Assembly (NCBI GenBank): GCA_903930095.1
Contig: CAIYXE010000053.1
Span: 1 to 6,159 of the forward strand
DNA from: an uncultured Hyphomicrobiales bacterium
Lineage (GTDB): Bacteria; Pseudomonadota; Alphaproteobacteria; Rhizobiales; Aestuariivirgaceae
Reading direction: 5' to 3'
Length of the DNA: 6,159 nt
Below, piece after piece: positions 1 through 6,159 of the stretch (within the stretch, counting starts at the first letter, position 1; every line of letters begins with the position of its first letter). The position numbers and the translations under genes are program-made. The notes beneath the pieces were generated by a model. That model saw only the letters and a list, made by a program, of their open reading frames with translations, had not been told where the DNA came from and did not search any database.

Positions 1-1
1 G

Positions 2-214
2 CGCGAAGTCGTGGGCGTGGTGGCCGACCCGCTGGGCGCCTCCTCGCTGCCGCTCGTCTCGGAAGAAGACGGCATCATCGTGGGCCGCACCAACCTGCCC
101 ATCGTCAACCGCGGCGACGCCGTGTTCCACATCGCCAGGGCCAGGCCGCTCGCCACCATCAAGGAACATGGAGAAGAGGCGGCAGCGCTGGCGGATGAGG
201 ATGAGATTATCTGA
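2..214 (+). CDS. AstE/AspA-family (succinylglutamate desuccinylase/aspartoacylase) protein, C-terminal fragment
   Basis: The last 70 residues of a protein whose N-terminal part lies beyond the left edge; the frame is open from base 2 and stops at TGA 212-214. The visible part reads as the C-terminal beta-rich domain of AstE/AspA-type zinc hydrolases. It has a VVADPLG segment, then DGIIVGRTNLPIVNRGDAVFHIA, which fits the family pattern in which a barrel-like domain ends in a 'lP-V-n-GDal-hia' motif. A short acidic tail (EEAAALADEDEII) follows. Known members cleave N-acyl or amide bonds from amino-acid derivatives. The zinc-binding and catalytic residues are in the missing part, so neither activity nor substrate can be judged here. 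The GTG at position 11 is an internal valine codon, not the real start. The gene converges on the HerA-like ATPase gene. The family call rests on a short tail, so it is moderate. Confidence 0.72.
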   Translation, partial: REVVGVVADPLGASSLPLVSEEDGIIVGRTNLPIVNRGDAVFHIARARPLATIKEHGEEAAALADEDEII

Positions 215-232
215 CGAGCCGGGTTGGGTTGA

Positions 233-258
233 GGGGGTCCTTCAACAAGGACGCCGCC
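233..258. terminator. Candidate bidirectional hairpin terminator between convergent genes
   Basis: A perfect 6-bp stem GTCCTT (237-242) / AAGGAC (247-252) encloses a CAAC loop. The stem can be extended by G-C pairs at its base if G253 is bulged. It sits in the 47-bp gap between two genes that run towards each other, where a shared terminator is expected. Neither strand has a T-run after the stem, so it is not a textbook intrinsic terminator. It may act weakly, with Rho, or only as a 3'-end stabilising hairpin. Confidence 0.4.
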
Positions 259-261
259 TGA

Positions 262-1728
262 TCACTTCCACTTCAGACCGCCCAATATCCCGCGAATGAG
301 CATGTTGCCGATCTGGCGGCCTGCGGTTGAAGCCATGTTCTTGACGAAGCGGTCTGTGGCGGTTTCGCGGGTGGGCGTGCGGGCCTCGGTTCGCGCCTGC
401 TTTTCGGCCGCCTTGTCGGCCTTGTCCTGTTCGGCGGCGGCACTGCGCTGCTCGGCGCGCTTCATCAGGATCTCGTAAGCCGACTCGCGGTCTTCCGCCT
501 GCTCGTAATTGCCGTAGACGGGGGAGTTCTTGACGATCTTCTGGCGTTCATCGGGCGTGATCGGGCCCATGCGGCTCGACGGCGGGCGGATCATGGTGCG
601 CTCCACCATGGTGGGCACGCCTTTCGGGTCAAGCACGGAGACCAGCGCCTCGCCCTTGCCGAGCTGGGTGATCGCCTCTTCGGTCTTGAAGGCGGGATTA
701 GGGCGGAAGGTGGAGGCCGCCGTCGCAACGGCCTTCTGCTCGCGCGGCGTATAGGCGCGCAGTGCATGCTGCACGCGGTTGCCCATCTGGGCCAATACGC
801 TTTCCGGCACGTCCAGCGGGTTCTGCGTCACGAAATAGATGCCGATGCCCTTGGAGCGGATGAGCTTCACCGTCTGCTCGATCTTCTGCACGAGGCCGGG
901 AGGCGCCTCGGAGAAGAGCAGATGCGCCTCGTCGAAGAAGAACACCATCCGCGGCTTCTCAGGGTCGCCCACCTCGGGCATCTTCTCGAAAAGCTCCGAC
1001 ATCATCCACAACAGGAAGGTGGCGTAGAGCTGCGGCGCGTTGATGAGCTTGTCGGCGGCAAGCACATTCATGTAGCCCTTGCCGTTCAGCGTGGTGCGCA
1101 TGAAGTCCTTGATGTCGAGGGCGGGCTCGCCGAAGAAATTGCCGCCGCCCTGCTCCTCCAGCACCACGAGGCGGCGCTGGATGGCGCCGATGGTGGGTGC
1201 GGCGAGGTTGCCGTATTCGGTGGTGAGCTCCTTGCCGCGCTCGCCCAGCTCTTTCAGCAGGGCGCGCAGGTCCTTGAGGTCGAGAAGGGCCAGGCCCTCC
1301 TTGTCGGCGAGCCTGAAGGCGATGTTGAGCGCACCCTCCTGCGCCTCCGACAGCCCCATGAGGCGCGACAGCATCAACGGGCCCATGTCGGTGATGGTGG
1401 TGCGGATCGGGTGGCCCTGCTCGCCGAAGAGATCCCAGAAGATCGTCGGCACGGCCTCGAAGCCATAATCGTCGAAGCCCATCTTCGCCGCGCGCTCAAG
1501 GAGGAAGTCCTTGGGCTCCCCCGCACAGGAGATGCCGGAGAGATCGCCCTTGACGTCTGCCGCGAAGACGGGGACGCCGGCGTTGCAGAAGCCCTCGGCC
1601 ATGATCTGCAGCGTCACCGTCTTGCCGGTGCCGGTGGCGCCGGTGACGAGCCCGTGGCGGTTGGCCAGCGCCAGGTACAGTTCCTCACGCTTTTCGCTCT
1701 GCCCGATGAAGATCGATGGTTCTGACAT
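262..1728 (-). CDS. HerA-like/YjgR family (DUF853) P-loop ATPase
   Basis: A complete 488-residue protein, close to the roughly 500 residues of E. coli YjgR. The N-terminus goes straight into the ATPase core. Walker A is GATGTGKT at residues 30-37 (Lys36). AADVKGDLSG at 56-65 is the conserved strand and loop of this family. Walker B is MVFFFDEAH at 261-269 (Asp266, Glu267), and the VTQNP motif at 300-304 follows. After about residue 425 comes a charged, Ala/Lys/Glu/Arg-rich stretch of predicted helix or coiled coil. A short hydrophobic-basic end (GILGGLKWK) closes the protein. HerA/FtsK-type ATPases form hexamers that translocate DNA or other polymers. This subfamily lacks the N-terminal HAS barrel of archaeal HerA, no NurA-like nuclease gene is adjacent, and its role is unsettled. 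The ATG at 1728 has a GGGGAAG purine stretch about 7 bases upstream. The gene diverges from the small gene at 1817 and converges with the one ending at 214. No lesion is seen. Confidence 0.93.
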   Translation of the reverse strand: MSEPSIFIGQSEKREELYLALANRHGLVTGATGTGKTVTLQIMAEGFCNAGVPVFAADVKGDLSGISCAGEPKDFLLERAAKMGFDDYGFEAVPTIFWDLFGEQGHPIRTTITDMGPLMLSRLMGLSEAQEGALNIAFRLADKEGLALLDLKDLRALLKELGERGKELTTEYGNLAAPTIGAIQRRLVVLEEQGGGNFFGEPALDIKDFMRTTLNGKGYMNVLAADKLINAPQLYATFLLWMMSELFEKMPEVGDPEKPRMVFFFDEAHLLFSEAPPGLVQKIEQTVKLIRSKGIGIYFVTQNPLDVPESVLAQMGNRVQHALRAYTPREQKAVATAASTFRPNPAFKTEEAITQLGKGEALVSVLDPKGVPTMVERTMIRPPSSRMGPITPDERQKIVKNSPVYGNYEQAEDRESAYEILMKRAEQRSAAAEQDKADKAAEKQARTEARTPTRETATDRFVKNMASTAGRQIGNMLIRGILGGLKWK

Positions 1729-1816
1729 TCTGCAGCTTCCCCGGATATGGTCGCTTCGGTGGGCCCTTTATTGCTATATGGAGGCTCAATGCGCAATGAG
1801 TGAGCAGGAGTGGAGA
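1729..1816. promoter_or_regulatory. Divergent promoter region
   Basis: This 88-bp gap separates two divergent starts, so it should hold promoters for both. On the + strand, CTATAT (1774-1779) matches the alphaproteobacterial -10 form. The -35 position 17 bases upstream (TCGCTT, 1751-1756) is a poor match. It would put the transcript start near 1786 and leave a leader of about 30 bases before the ATG at 1817. On the - strand a weak pair, TTGCGC (1796-1791) and CAATAA (1773-1768) with 17 bases between, could serve the ATPase gene. Both are read by eye, and no operator was recognised. Confidence 0.4.
1806..1810 (+). promoter_or_regulatory. Ribosome binding site deciding the start of the small two-lobed protein
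   Basis: AGGAG lies six bases before the ATG at 1817. Two other in-frame ATGs (1778 and 1796) lie upstream. The 1796 start has only GGAGG (1780-1784) at an 11-base distance, and the 1778 start overlaps the likely -10 box. The 1817 start also opens directly into the first helix of the conserved region, so it is preferred. Confidence 0.6.
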
Positions 1817-2212
1817 ATGCAGGAGCTGATCGGACGAATCATGACCGCCACGGGTCTGCCCGAGGAGAAGGCCACCAAGGCGCTCGGCATCGTCCTGAAC
1901 CTGATCCAGACGCAGGGCAACCAGAACAAGGTTCAGGAACTCTTCGACAGCTTGCCGGGCGCTGCCGAACTGGCCCGCAGCCAGGGCGGCGACGGGGCGG
2001 GCTATGGCGGCGGCGGGCTTCTGGGCATGCTGGCCGGCGGCATGATGGGCGGGCCCCTTGCCGCCATTTCCAAGCTCACCTCCGCGGGCCTCTCGATGGA
2101 CCATATCAAGGCGCTGGGCACCACCACGCTGGACTATGCCAAGGAAAAGGCTGGCTCCCAGCTGGTGAAGGAGGTGGCGGGATCCATTCCCGGCCTCTCC
2201 GGCTATGTCTGA
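1817..2212 (+). CDS. Small two-lobed helical protein, DUF2267/DUF2780-like
   Basis: A 131-residue protein of unknown function, resembling small rhizobial proteins labelled DUF2267 or DUF2780; the label is from memory and uncertain. Residues 4-52 form a predicted helical lobe containing TGLPEEKATKALGIVLNLI and a SLPGAAEL end. Residues 57-79 are a glycine-rich linker (GGGGLLGMLAGGMMGG). Residues 83-131 form a second lobe that mirrors the first: AGLSMDHIKALG, then VKEVAGSIPGLSGYV. This suggests an internal duplication. There is no signal peptide and no certain membrane segment, although the linker is hydrophobic as well as glycine-rich. No catalytic or metal-binding motif is seen. The start at 1817 is chosen for its ribosome binding site; starting at 1796 would add seven residues (MSEQEWR). 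It lies 51 bp upstream of the exporter ATPase gene on the same strand and could be co-transcribed with it, but nothing in its sequence ties it to transport. Confidence 0.85.
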   Translation: MQELIGRIMTATGLPEEKATKALGIVLNLIQTQGNQNKVQELFDSLPGAAELARSQGGDGAGYGGGGLLGMLAGGMMGGPLAAISKLTSAGLSMDHIKALGTTTLDYAKEKAGSQLVKEVAGSIPGLSGYV

Positions 2213-2215
2213 GGC

Positions 2216-2247
2216 TTGACGGGGGTCAATTCGCGCGACGGCGCGAA
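2216..2247 (+). promoter_or_regulatory. Two back-to-back inverted repeats upstream of the exporter operon
   Basis: The 51-bp gap before the ATPase gene holds two perfect inverted repeats that touch each other. The first is TTGAC-GGGG-GTCAA (2216-2229). The second is TTCGCGC-GACG-GCGCGAA (2230-2247). Each has a 4-base spacer, and the second ends 16 bases before the ATG. As RNA, the second would be a strong GC hairpin without a T-run, so an attenuator or mRNA-processing stem is possible. As DNA, either could be a protein-binding operator. CTTGAC (2215-2220) also looks like a -35 box, but no AT-rich -10 follows at 16-18 bases. The repeats are seen directly; their function is inference. Confidence 0.45.
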
Positions 2248-2263
2248 AGCCTAGGAACGAGGA

Positions 2264-2980
2264 ATGGAACAGCCTGAGGCACCCGTCTTCCGCATCAAGG
2301 GCCTGTGCAAGACCTACCGCACGGGCGAGGTGGAGGTGCAGGCGCTGCGCGGGGTGGACTTCGAGGCGGCCGCGGGCGAGTTCATCGTCATCCTCGGGCC
2401 GTCGGGCTCTGGCAAATCGACCTTCCTCAACATCATCGGCGGGCTCGACTCGGCCACAGCGGGCGATGCGTGGTTCCGCGATCATGCGCTGACCCGCCAG
2501 AACGAGGCGGCGCTGACCCGCTACCGGCGCGACCATGTGGGCTTCGTCTTCCAGTTCTACAATCTGGTGCCGAGCCTTACCGCGCGCGAGAACGTGAAGC
2601 TCGTCACCGAGATCGCCCGGAATCCGATGAAGCCCGAGGATGCGCTGGCGCTCGTCGGCCTGACCGGCCGCATGGACCACTTCCCGGCACAGCTTTCGGG
2701 CGGCGAGCAGCAGCGCGTGGCGATTGCCCGCGCCATCGCCAAGCGCCCTGACGTGCTGCTCTGCGACGAGCCGACGGGTGCTCTCGATTCGACGACCGGC
2801 ATCAAGGTGCTGGAAGCCCTGACGCGGGTATCAGCCGAGACGGGGGCCACCACGCTGGTCATCACCCACAATGCGGCGATTGCGGCGATTGCCGACCGGG
2901 TGGTGCACTTCGCCAATGGCACGATCGTGTCCGAGCAGAAGAACGATATGCGCAAGCAGCCCTCCGAGGTGAGCTGGTGA
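2264..2980 (+). CDS. ABC exporter ATP-binding protein, LolD/MacB type
   Basis: A complete 238-residue ATPase, the usual length for this family. It is cytoplasmic and should hydrolyse ATP to drive the FtsX-type permease encoded next. All hallmarks are present in order: Walker [10 protein letters not shown] at 45-53 (Lys51), Q-loop Gln97 in [20 protein letters not shown], signature LSGGEQQR at 144-151, Walker B VLLCDEP at 164-170 (Asp168, Glu169), D-loop ALDS at 173-176, and switch His202. The early [20 protein letters not shown] stretch and the [17 protein letters not shown]-loop region are typical of ATPases paired with MacB/LolCE/FtsX permeases rather than nutrient importers. The ATG at 2264 has TAGGAA six bases upstream. 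The C-terminus overlaps the permease start by 4 bp, implying translational coupling. No key residue is missing. The substrate cannot be deduced. Confidence 0.96.
   Translation: MEQPEAPVFRIKGLCKTYRTGEVEVQALRGVDFEAAAGEFIVILGPSGSGKSTFLNIIGGLDSATAGDAWFRDHALTRQNEAALTRYRRDHVGFVFQFYNLVPSLTARENVKLVTEIARNPMKPEDALALVGLTGRMDHFPAQLSGGEQQRVAIARAIAKRPDVLLCDEPTGALDSTTGIKVLEALTRVSAETGATTLVITHNAAIAAIADRVVHFANGTIVSEQKNDMRKQPSEVSW
2966..2970 (+). promoter_or_regulatory. Ribosome binding site for the GTG-started permease
   Basis: GAGGT lies six bases before the GTG at 2977, inside the last codons of the ATPase gene. It supports the non-ATG start and the GTGA start/stop overlap at 2977-2980. Confidence 0.6.
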
Positions 2981-5343
2981 TCCGCGTGCTCGACATCAAG
3001 CTGCTGCGCGACCTGAAGCGGCTGTGGCCGCAGGCGCTGGCCATCGCCCTCGTCATGGCGGCGGGCGTTGCGACACTGATCCTGGGCGTCGGCGCCCATG
3101 ATTCACTCGCCACCACGCGCGAGCGCTATTACGAGGCCAACCGCTTTGCCGACGTCTTCGCCAGCCTCACGCGCGCGCCGCAGGCACTGAAGCCGGAGAT
3201 CGCGGCAATCGACGGTGTTTCGGCGGTGGAAACACGGATCGAGAAGATCGCACTGGCCGACCTGCCCGGCATGGCGGAGCCGGCTTCCGTGCTGCTCGTC
3301 TCGCTTCCCGATTACCGCGAGCAGGCGCTGAACCGCATCTATCTCCGCTCCGGACGGCTTCCTGATCCCGAGACGGGCGGCGAGGCGGTGGCCAGCGCCG
3401 GCTTCGCGCGGGCCCACGGGCTGAGGGAGGGGAGCACCATCCGTGTCCTGATCAACGGCCGGCAGCGCGAACTGAAGGTGAGCGGCACAGCACTTTCGCC
3501 CGAATTCGTCTATGCGCTGGGACCGGGCGCGCTGATGCCGGACGAACGGCGCTTCGGCATCCTCTATGTGCCAGAGCGGGTGATGGCGGCGGCCTACGAC
3601 CTTGAGGGCGCCTTCAACTCCGTATCGCTCCGCCTCGTGAGGGGCAGCAATCCGGACGGCGTGATCGCCGCACTCGACCGGCTGCTCGACCGCTATGGCG
3701 GGCTTGGCGGCTACACGCGGAAGAACCAGCTGTCACACGCCTTCCTCGACGCGGAACTGCAGCAGCTGCGCGCCATGAGCCGCATCCTGCCGCCGATCTT
3801 CCTGCTCGTCTCGGCCTTCCTCGTCAACATGACGCTGTCCCGCCTCATCGCGCTGGAGCGCGAGCAGATCGGGCTTCTCAAGGCGATGGGCTACTCCTCG
3901 CTTGCGGTGGTGAGGCACTATGCGGGCTTCGTGACGCTGATCGCACTCGCCGGAATAGCCATCGGCGTGGTGGCGGGCACATGGCTGGGCACGGGGATGA
4001 CGAAGCTCTATGCCCAGTTCTTCAGCTTTCCCTTCCTGGTGTTTTCGAGAAATCCTGCTGTCTACGGCATTGCCGTGGGGGCGACCTATGCCGCAGCACT
4101 GCTGGGTGCGGTGAAAGCGGTGCGGGAGGTGGCATGGCTGTCACCGGCGGTTGCCATGTCGCCCCCTGCCCCGCAGCGCTACCGCAAGGTGCTGGGAGGC
4201 CATTTCGACATGTCAGGCTTCGTGCGCCAGTCGAGCGTCATCGTCACGCGGCACCTGACGCACTGGCCACTGCGCACGCTGAGCGGCATTCTCGGCATGG
4301 CGCTGGCGGTGGCCATTCTCGTCGGCTCGCTCTGGTCCTTCGGATCGATCGACCACATGATCGACGTGACCTTCCGCAAGAGCGACCGGCACGACGCCGC
4401 GATCACCTTCACCCAGTTGAAGCCGATGAGCGCCCTGTTCGAGGCACGGAGACTGCCCGCCGTGATCGCAGCGGAACCCTTCCGCGCGCTGCCGGTGAAG
4501 CTTAGGCACGGACCGGTGGAGCGGCGCGTGTCGCTGGTGGGCAAGGCGGAGGGCGCCTCACTCTCACGCGTGCTGGACGGCAGCCTCAGGCCGGTCGTTC
4601 TGCCAGGCGAGGGGCTGGTGATTTCCGACGCGCTGGCGCGGATTCTAAAGCTCCAGATTGGCGACGAAGTCGAGGTCGAGATCCTCGAGGGGCGGCGGCA
4701 GACGGTGATGCAGCCGGTCTCCGCCATCATCACCGGCTTCATCGGCCTCACCGCCTACATGAACCTCGATGCGATGAACCGCATGATGAAGGAAGGCGAC
4801 GTGATCTCCGGCGTCTACCTCGGTCTCGACATGGAGGCGCGCGGCGAGCTTTTCGGCGTGCTGAAGGCCACGCCCGCCGCAAGCTTCATCGCGCTCCAAT
4901 ACGCCGCACTCGAGAAATTCCGCGAGACGCTGGCGCAGAACGTCACCATCATGATCACCGTCTATGCGGTTCTGGCGGGCATCATCGCCTTTGGCGTGGT
5001 CTATAATTTCGCGCGCATCTCACTTTCCGAACAGGGGCGCGAGATGGCAAGCCTGCGGGTTTTGGGATTCACCAAGGGCGAGGTGTCGGCCCTTCTCCTC
5101 GGCGAACTTGCCGTTGTTGTCATCCTCGCGCAGCCGCTGGGCTGGGCCATCGGCTATGGTTTCGCGTGGATGATGGCGGAGGGGTTCCGCACCGAGCTCT
5201 ACCGCGTGCCGCTGGTTGTCAACCGTGAGGTCTTCGCCTGGGCGAGCATCGTGGTGCTGGCGGCAGCGGCGGTGTCAGGTTTGATTGTGCGCCGCCGGAT
5301 CGACCGCCTTGATATGATCGAAGTTCTGAAGACAAGGGAATGA
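2977..5343 (+). CDS. ABC exporter permease with two FtsX domains
   Basis: A complete 788-residue inner-membrane protein starting with GTG. By eye there are eight membrane segments in two repeats of four. The first half has TM1 at about 19-39, a periplasmic domain at about 40-265, and TM2-4 near 270-290, 318-339 and 362-382. The second half has TM5 at about 435-457, a periplasmic domain at about 458-654, and TM6-8 near 655-677, 705-730 and 752-775. After TM2 and TM6 comes the FtsX-type cytoplasmic loop: [14 protein letters not shown] at 293-306 and [14 protein letters not shown] at 685-698. Each half ends with a short family tail ([20 protein letters not shown]). One chain therefore carries what MacB supplies as a dimer. 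It works with the ATPase at 2264 and the adaptor at 5345; overlap and spacing indicate one operon. FtsX/MacB-type permeases are known to move lipoproteins, peptides, antibiotics or glycolipids by mechanotransmission. Which applies here is unknown. Confidence 0.93.
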   Translation: MIRVLDIKLLRDLKRLWPQALAIALVMAAGVATLILGVGAHDSLATTRERYYEANRFADVFASLTRAPQALKPEIAAIDGVSAVETRIEKIALADLPGMAEPASVLLVSLPDYREQALNRIYLRSGRLPDPETGGEAVASAGFARAHGLREGSTIRVLINGRQRELKVSGTALSPEFVYALGPGALMPDERRFGILYVPERVMAAAYDLEGAFNSVSLRLVRGSNPDGVIAALDRLLDRYGGLGGYTRKNQLSHAFLDAELQQLRAMSRILPPIFLLVSAFLVNMTLSRLIALEREQIGLLKAMGYSSLAVVRHYAGFVTLIALAGIAIGVVAGTWLGTGMTKLYAQFFSFPFLVFSRNPAVYGIAVGATYAAALLGAVKAVREVAWLSPAVAMSPPAPQRYRKVLGGHFDMSGFVRQSSVIVTRHLTHWPLRTLSGILGMALAVAILVGSLWSFGSIDHMIDVTFRKSDRHDAAITFTQLKPMSALFEARRLPAVIAAEPFRALPVKLRHGPVERRVSLVGKAEGASLSRVLDGSLRPVVLPGEGLVISDALARILKLQIGDEVEVEILEGRRQTVMQPVSAIITGFIGLTAYMNLDAMNRMMKEGDVISGVYLGLDMEARGELFGVLKATPAASFIALQYAALEKFRETLAQNVTIMITVYAVLAGIIAFGVVYNFARISLSEQGREMASLRVLGFTKGEVSALLLGELAVVVILAQPLGWAIGYGFAWMMAEGFRTELYRVPLVVNREVFAWASIVVLAAAAVSGLIVRRRIDRLDMIEVLKTRE

Positions 5344-5344
5344 C

Positions 5345-6159
5345 ATGCTGCGGCGGCTGACCACACTCGCAATCCTGCTCGCCGTCGCGGCGGGCCTCGC
5401 CTGGGCGTTCTGGCCGAGGCCGCTTGCGGTCGAGACCGCAACGATTGCGCTGCGCGATATCCGCGTCGCCATCGAGGAGGAAGGAAAGAGCCGCATCCGC
5501 GAGGTCTTCATCGTCTCTGCGCCCATCACGGGGCAAGTCCTGCGCACCAGCCTTCACCCCGGCGACGAAGTGTTGAAGGATGAGACCGTGGTTGTGTCGC
5601 TCCGCCCCGCCGCACCCGGGCTGCTCGATGCACGGCTGAAGCGCGTGGCGGAAGCCACCGCCGCCTCAGCGCGTGCCGGCGTCGGGCTTGCCAGGGCCGA
5701 AGTGCAGCAGGCAGAAGCACAGCTGACATTCACCAGGACCGAGCTCGACCGCGCCGAACGCCTGTCACGGCAGGGCACGATTTCCGAGCGCGCCCTGGAC
5801 AAGGCCCAGCTCGACATCGCCACGGCGGCGGCGGCACTCGACAGCGCCCGGGCCTCGCTCGCCGTGCGCGAGCGTGAGCTGCAGCGCGCCGAGGCCGCGC
5901 TGATCGAAGACGAGTCGAGCGAGGGACCCTGCTGCACCGAGATCAGGGCGCCCGTCACCGGCCGCATCCTGCGCGTGCTCTCGGAAAGCGAGCAGGTGGT
6001 GCCGGCGGGAACGCCGCTGATGGAAATCGGCGACCCCGGCGACGTCGAGATCGTGGTGGACGTGCTCTCGCGCGATGCGGTGGAGATCAAGCCTGGCGCA
6101 CAGGCCGTGATCGACAATTGGGGCGGGCCGCCGCTGCCCGCCACCGTGCGGCGCGTGGA
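5345..6159 (+). CDS. HlyD/MacA-type periplasmic adaptor (membrane fusion protein), 3' truncated by window edge
   Basis: 271 residues are visible; related adaptors run to roughly 400, so the C-terminal membrane-proximal part is missing. Residues 5-23 are a single N-terminal membrane anchor after MLRR, with no lipobox cysteine, so the protein is held in the inner membrane facing the periplasm. Residues 58-86 (SAPITGQVL, HPGDEV) are the first half of the lipoyl-type domain. Residues 93-190 form an alpha-helical hairpin whose tip has Arg136-x3-Leu140-x6-Ser147, the docking motif of TolC-binding adaptors. APVTGRILRVL (202-212) and VVPAGTPLMEIGDP (218-231) complete the lipoyl domain, and the beta-barrel starts near 234. 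A Cys196-Cys197 pair precedes the returning lipoyl strand. The ATG is one base after the permease stop, with AAGGGAA at 5334-5340 as ribosome binding site. It should bridge the permease to an outer-membrane channel that is not in this window. Confidence 0.93.
   Translation, partial: MLRRLTTLAILLAVAAGLAWAFWPRPLAVETATIALRDIRVAIEEEGKSRIREVFIVSAPITGQVLRTSLHPGDEVLKDETVVVSLRPAAPGLLDARLKRVAEATAASARAGVGLARAEVQQAEAQLTFTRTELDRAERLSRQGTISERALDKAQLDIATAAAALDSARASLAVRERELQRAEAALIEDESSEGPCCTEIRAPVTGRILRVLSESEQVVPAGTPLMEIGDPGDVEIVVDVLSRDAVEIKPGAQAVIDNWGGPPLPATVRRV

Noticed and set aside
766..1725. A 319-residue + strand open frame opposite the HerA-like ATPase gene
   Set aside because: It lies wholly antisense to a gene with intact Walker motifs. 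Its product is rich in Arg, His, Leu and Glu, typical of the shadow frame of a GC-rich gene, and it shows no recognisable domain.
1511..1816. N-terminal extension of the small two-lobed protein back to position 1511
   Set aside because: The frame is open that far, but the extra part overlaps the start of the HerA-like gene in antisense and the divergent promoter region. The sequence before 1796 has no family resemblance.
2215..2243. CTTGAC as the -35 of a separate promoter for the exporter operon
   Set aside because: The hexamer fits the alphaproteobacterial -35 form well, but the bases at the -10 distance (GACGGC/ACGGCG/CGGCGC) are GC-rich and do not resemble a -10 box.
1685..2680. A 331-residue - strand open frame spanning the small gene and half of the exporter ATPase gene
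   Set aside because: It crosses two well-supported + strand genes and a divergent promoter region, and its composition is that of an antisense shadow. No domain is recognisable.
4179..4751. A 190-residue - strand open frame inside the permease gene
   Set aside because: It is Ser/Arg-rich antisense sequence within a fully supported permease, with no domain or start signal of note.
5554..6144. A 196-residue - strand open frame at the right end
   Set aside because: It is Ser/Ala/Thr-rich antisense sequence to the adaptor gene. The + strand frame from 5345 is open to the window edge and carries clear adaptor motifs.
1..6159. Search for tRNA, rRNA, CRISPR repeats, insertion sequences or long direct repeats
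   Set aside because: None was seen by eye. Coding sequence fills nearly the whole window and the longest non-coding gap is 88 bp.

Overview
The window is a GC-rich stretch of bacterial chromosome. Codon use, gene families and the one plausible promoter box (CTATAT) suggest an alphaproteobacterium, most likely of the Hyphomicrobiales (Mesorhizobium/Phyllobacteriaceae-like). That placement is inference from protein style, not a database match. No rRNA, tRNA, CRISPR array, insertion sequence or prophage signature was seen. Almost every base is coding, and the genes read as intact chromosomal genes.

Layout: (1) Positions 2-214 (+) hold the C-terminal tail of an AstE/AspA-family (succinylglutamate desuccinylase/aspartoacylase) protein cut by the left edge. 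(2) A 47-bp convergent gap holds a 6-bp-stem hairpin. (3) Positions 262-1728 (-) hold a complete HerA-like/YjgR (DUF853) P-loop ATPase. (4) An 88-bp divergent promoter region follows. (5) Positions 1817-2212 (+) hold a small 131-residue DUF2267/DUF2780-like protein built from two similar helical lobes around a glycine-rich linker. (6) A 51-bp gap carries two perfect inverted repeats placed back to back. (7) Positions 2264-6159 (+) hold a tightly packed three-gene exporter operon: an ATPase (LolD/MacB type), a 788-residue permease with two FtsX domains (4-bp overlap with the ATPase gene), and a HlyD/MacA-type periplasmic adaptor (1-bp gap after the permease gene, cut by the right edge).

The three exporter genes should form one machine. 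The cytoplasmic ATPase drives the inner-membrane FtsX-type permease. The permease already contains two transporter halves in one chain. The adaptor is anchored in the inner membrane and carries a TolC-docking signature (R-x3-L-x6-S) in its hairpin tip, so it would connect to an outer-membrane TolC-type channel encoded outside this window. The substrate cannot be read from the sequence.

I do not see a clearly new biological system. The items most worth checking are the paired inverted repeats ahead of the exporter operon, the two-lobed small protein upstream of it, and the fused pseudo-dimeric permease paired with a TolC-docking adaptor.
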